From: Halorubrum ruber
GTDB lineage: Archaea; Halobacteriota; Halobacteria; Halobacteriales; Haloferacaceae
Length of the DNA: 64,000 bases
Assembly: GCF_018228765.1 (NCBI RefSeq)
Contig: NZ_CP073695.1
Location: forward strand, 558,001-622,000
Reading direction: 5' to 3'
Positions 63,071 to 64,000 of this stretch are shown one piece after another; the first letter of the stretch is position 1, and each line of letters opens with the position of its first letter. The translations under genes were made by a program, and so were the position numbers. A model generated the notes under the pieces. It was not told the DNA's origin, did no database searches, and worked only from the letters and a program-made list of their open reading frames with translations.

Positions 63071-63534
63071 TGCAGGCGATCGTGCAGCTCCGCGGCGACG
63101 TCAACCTCGACTACGGCGTCGAGGACACGCTCGACATGCTGAACGTCGGGCGCGTCAACCACGCGACGTTCGTCCCCGAGACGGACTCGTACCGCGGCAT
63201 GATCGCGAAGGTCAACGACGTCGTCGCGTTCGGGGAACCGAGCGTCGAGGCCGTCGCGCGAACGATCGCGCGGCGCGGCGAGCCGATCGAGGGCTCGGCC
63301 GACGTCGACGACGAATGGATCGACGACAACACCGACTACGCCGACTTGGAGGCGCTGGCCGAGGCGCTCGTCGACGAGGAGACGACCCTGCGCGATCAGG
63401 GCCTCTCGCCGACGCTGCGGCTCCACGCCCCCCGCGGCGGTCACGAGGGCATCAAACACCCCGTGATCGAGGGCGGCGAGCTCGGGAAACACACCACCGA
63501 GGAGATCGACAGTCTCCTGGAGGCGATGCGATGA
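63070..63534 (+). CDS. rpl30: ribosomal protein uL30
   Basis: 154 residues from the ATG sharing a base with the uS5 stop. The core VQLRGDVNLDYGVEDTLDML and LGRVNHA-type start are followed by the long archaeal extension (DQGLSPTLRLHAPRGGHEGI). It overlaps uL15 by 4 bases. Confidence 0.96.
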   Translation: MQAIVQLRGDVNLDYGVEDTLDMLNVGRVNHATFVPETDSYRGMIAKVNDVVAFGEPSVEAVARTIARRGEPIEGSADVDDEWIDDNTDYADLEALAEALVDEETTLRDQGLSPTLRLHAPRGGHEGIKHPVIEGGELGKHTTEEIDSLLEAMR

Positions 63535-64000
63535 CGAGCAAGAAACGACGACAGCGCGGCTCTCGGACGCACGGCGGCGGCACGCACAAGAACCGGCGCG
63601 GCGCCGGACACCGCGGCGGCCGCGGCGCGGCCGGCCGCTCGAAACACGAGTATCACAACTACGGCCCGCTCGGCAAACACGGGTTCAAGCGGCCCGAGGA
63701 CGCCCAGACGGAGGTCCTCGAAGTGAAGGTCCAGAAGCTCGACGAGGACGCGGCGCTGTACGCCGCCGAGGGCCTCGCCGACGAGGACGGCGACGCGTAC
63801 GTCTTCGACGCGCGCGACGTCGTCGAGGACGGCCACGAGGCCGACGTGGTGAAGGTGCTCGGCGGCGGGCAGGTCCGCCACGAGCTCCGCGTCACGGCCG
63901 ACGCGTTCACGGCCGGTGCGGTCGAGCTCATCGAGGACGCCGGCGGCGAGGCGACGCTCTCCGAGCGCGCCGAGGAAGCCGCTGACGAACCGGAAAACAC
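63531..64000 (+). CDS. rpl15: ribosomal protein uL15 (3' end outside window)
   Basis: An ATG in the uL30 stop opens a frame to the window edge, 156 complete codons so far. MTSKKRRQRGSRTHGGGTHK, GAGHRGGRGAAGRSKHEYHN and FKRPEDAQ are uL15. An acidic tail is beginning at the edge. SecY is expected next in the usual order. Confidence 0.96.
   Translation, partial: MTSKKRRQRGSRTHGGGTHKNRRGAGHRGGRGAAGRSKHEYHNYGPLGKHGFKRPEDAQTEVLEVKVQKLDEDAALYAAEGLADEDGDAYVFDARDVVEDGHEADVVKVLGGGQVRHELRVTADAFTAGAVELIEDAGGEATLSERAEEAADEPEN

Overview
The window is a GC-rich (roughly two thirds or more G+C) stretch of a haloarchaeal chromosome. Acidic proteins, archaellum (arl) genes, TATA boxes just upstream of nearly leaderless starts, the archaeal S10/spc ribosomal operon order, a PGF-CTERM surface protein and a bacterioruberin-type phytoene synthase all fit the class Halobacteria. 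Gene content and the intergenic repeat family make a Halorubrum-like genome most likely, but genus is an inference.

Layout. 1-10.2 kb: the C-terminal end of a surface protein, then cheY-cheC-cheD running into arlCE-arlF-arlG-arlH-arlI-arlJ, i.e. chemotaxis signalling joined to the archaellum motor and export machinery. 10.2-11 kb: a small HTH / MazF-like toxin-antitoxin type pair. 11-31.6 kb: housekeeping and metabolic genes (epimerase, HtpX protease, RNase P RNA, AMMECR1, a probable NAD-salvage pair of nicotinate phosphoribosyltransferase and isochorismatase/nicotinamidase-like hydrolase flanking an Hvo_1808-type surface protein, phytoene synthase, HisD, MscS, IscA, dodecin, AlaX, AIR synthase, acyl-CoA dehydrogenase, HAD phosphatase, PanB). 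32-49.5 kb: CPBP protease, Nudix, DNA polymerase IV, a response-regulator/PAS/LOV histidine kinase that is probably a blue-light sensor, MFS transporter, 3-hydroxyacyl-CoA dehydrogenase, class I aldolase plus FBPase (gluconeogenesis), a biotin-dependent carboxylase beta subunit, D-xylose dehydrogenase homologue, aldo-keto reductase and tRNA-Gly(GCC). 49.6-51 kb: Tat lipoprotein sugar dehydrogenase. 51.1-64 kb: the S10/spc ribosomal protein operon led by a SPOUT methyltransferase and running to a uL15 gene cut by the window end.

Two points stand out beyond the genes. First, five intergenic spaces hold copies (A-E) of one roughly 250-360 bp element with conserved sequence blocks, stem-loops whose arms change together between copies, TTATAA motifs at the edges of four copies, and an attached 57-bp module that is tandemly amplified to about seven units beside copy A. 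This looks like an undescribed structured RNA or non-autonomous mobile element family. Second, three genes (cheC, an acyl-CoA dehydrogenase, dinB) are each broken at a run of five G/C bases in a way that one extra base would repair; this pattern suggests homopolymer undercalling rather than real gene decay.
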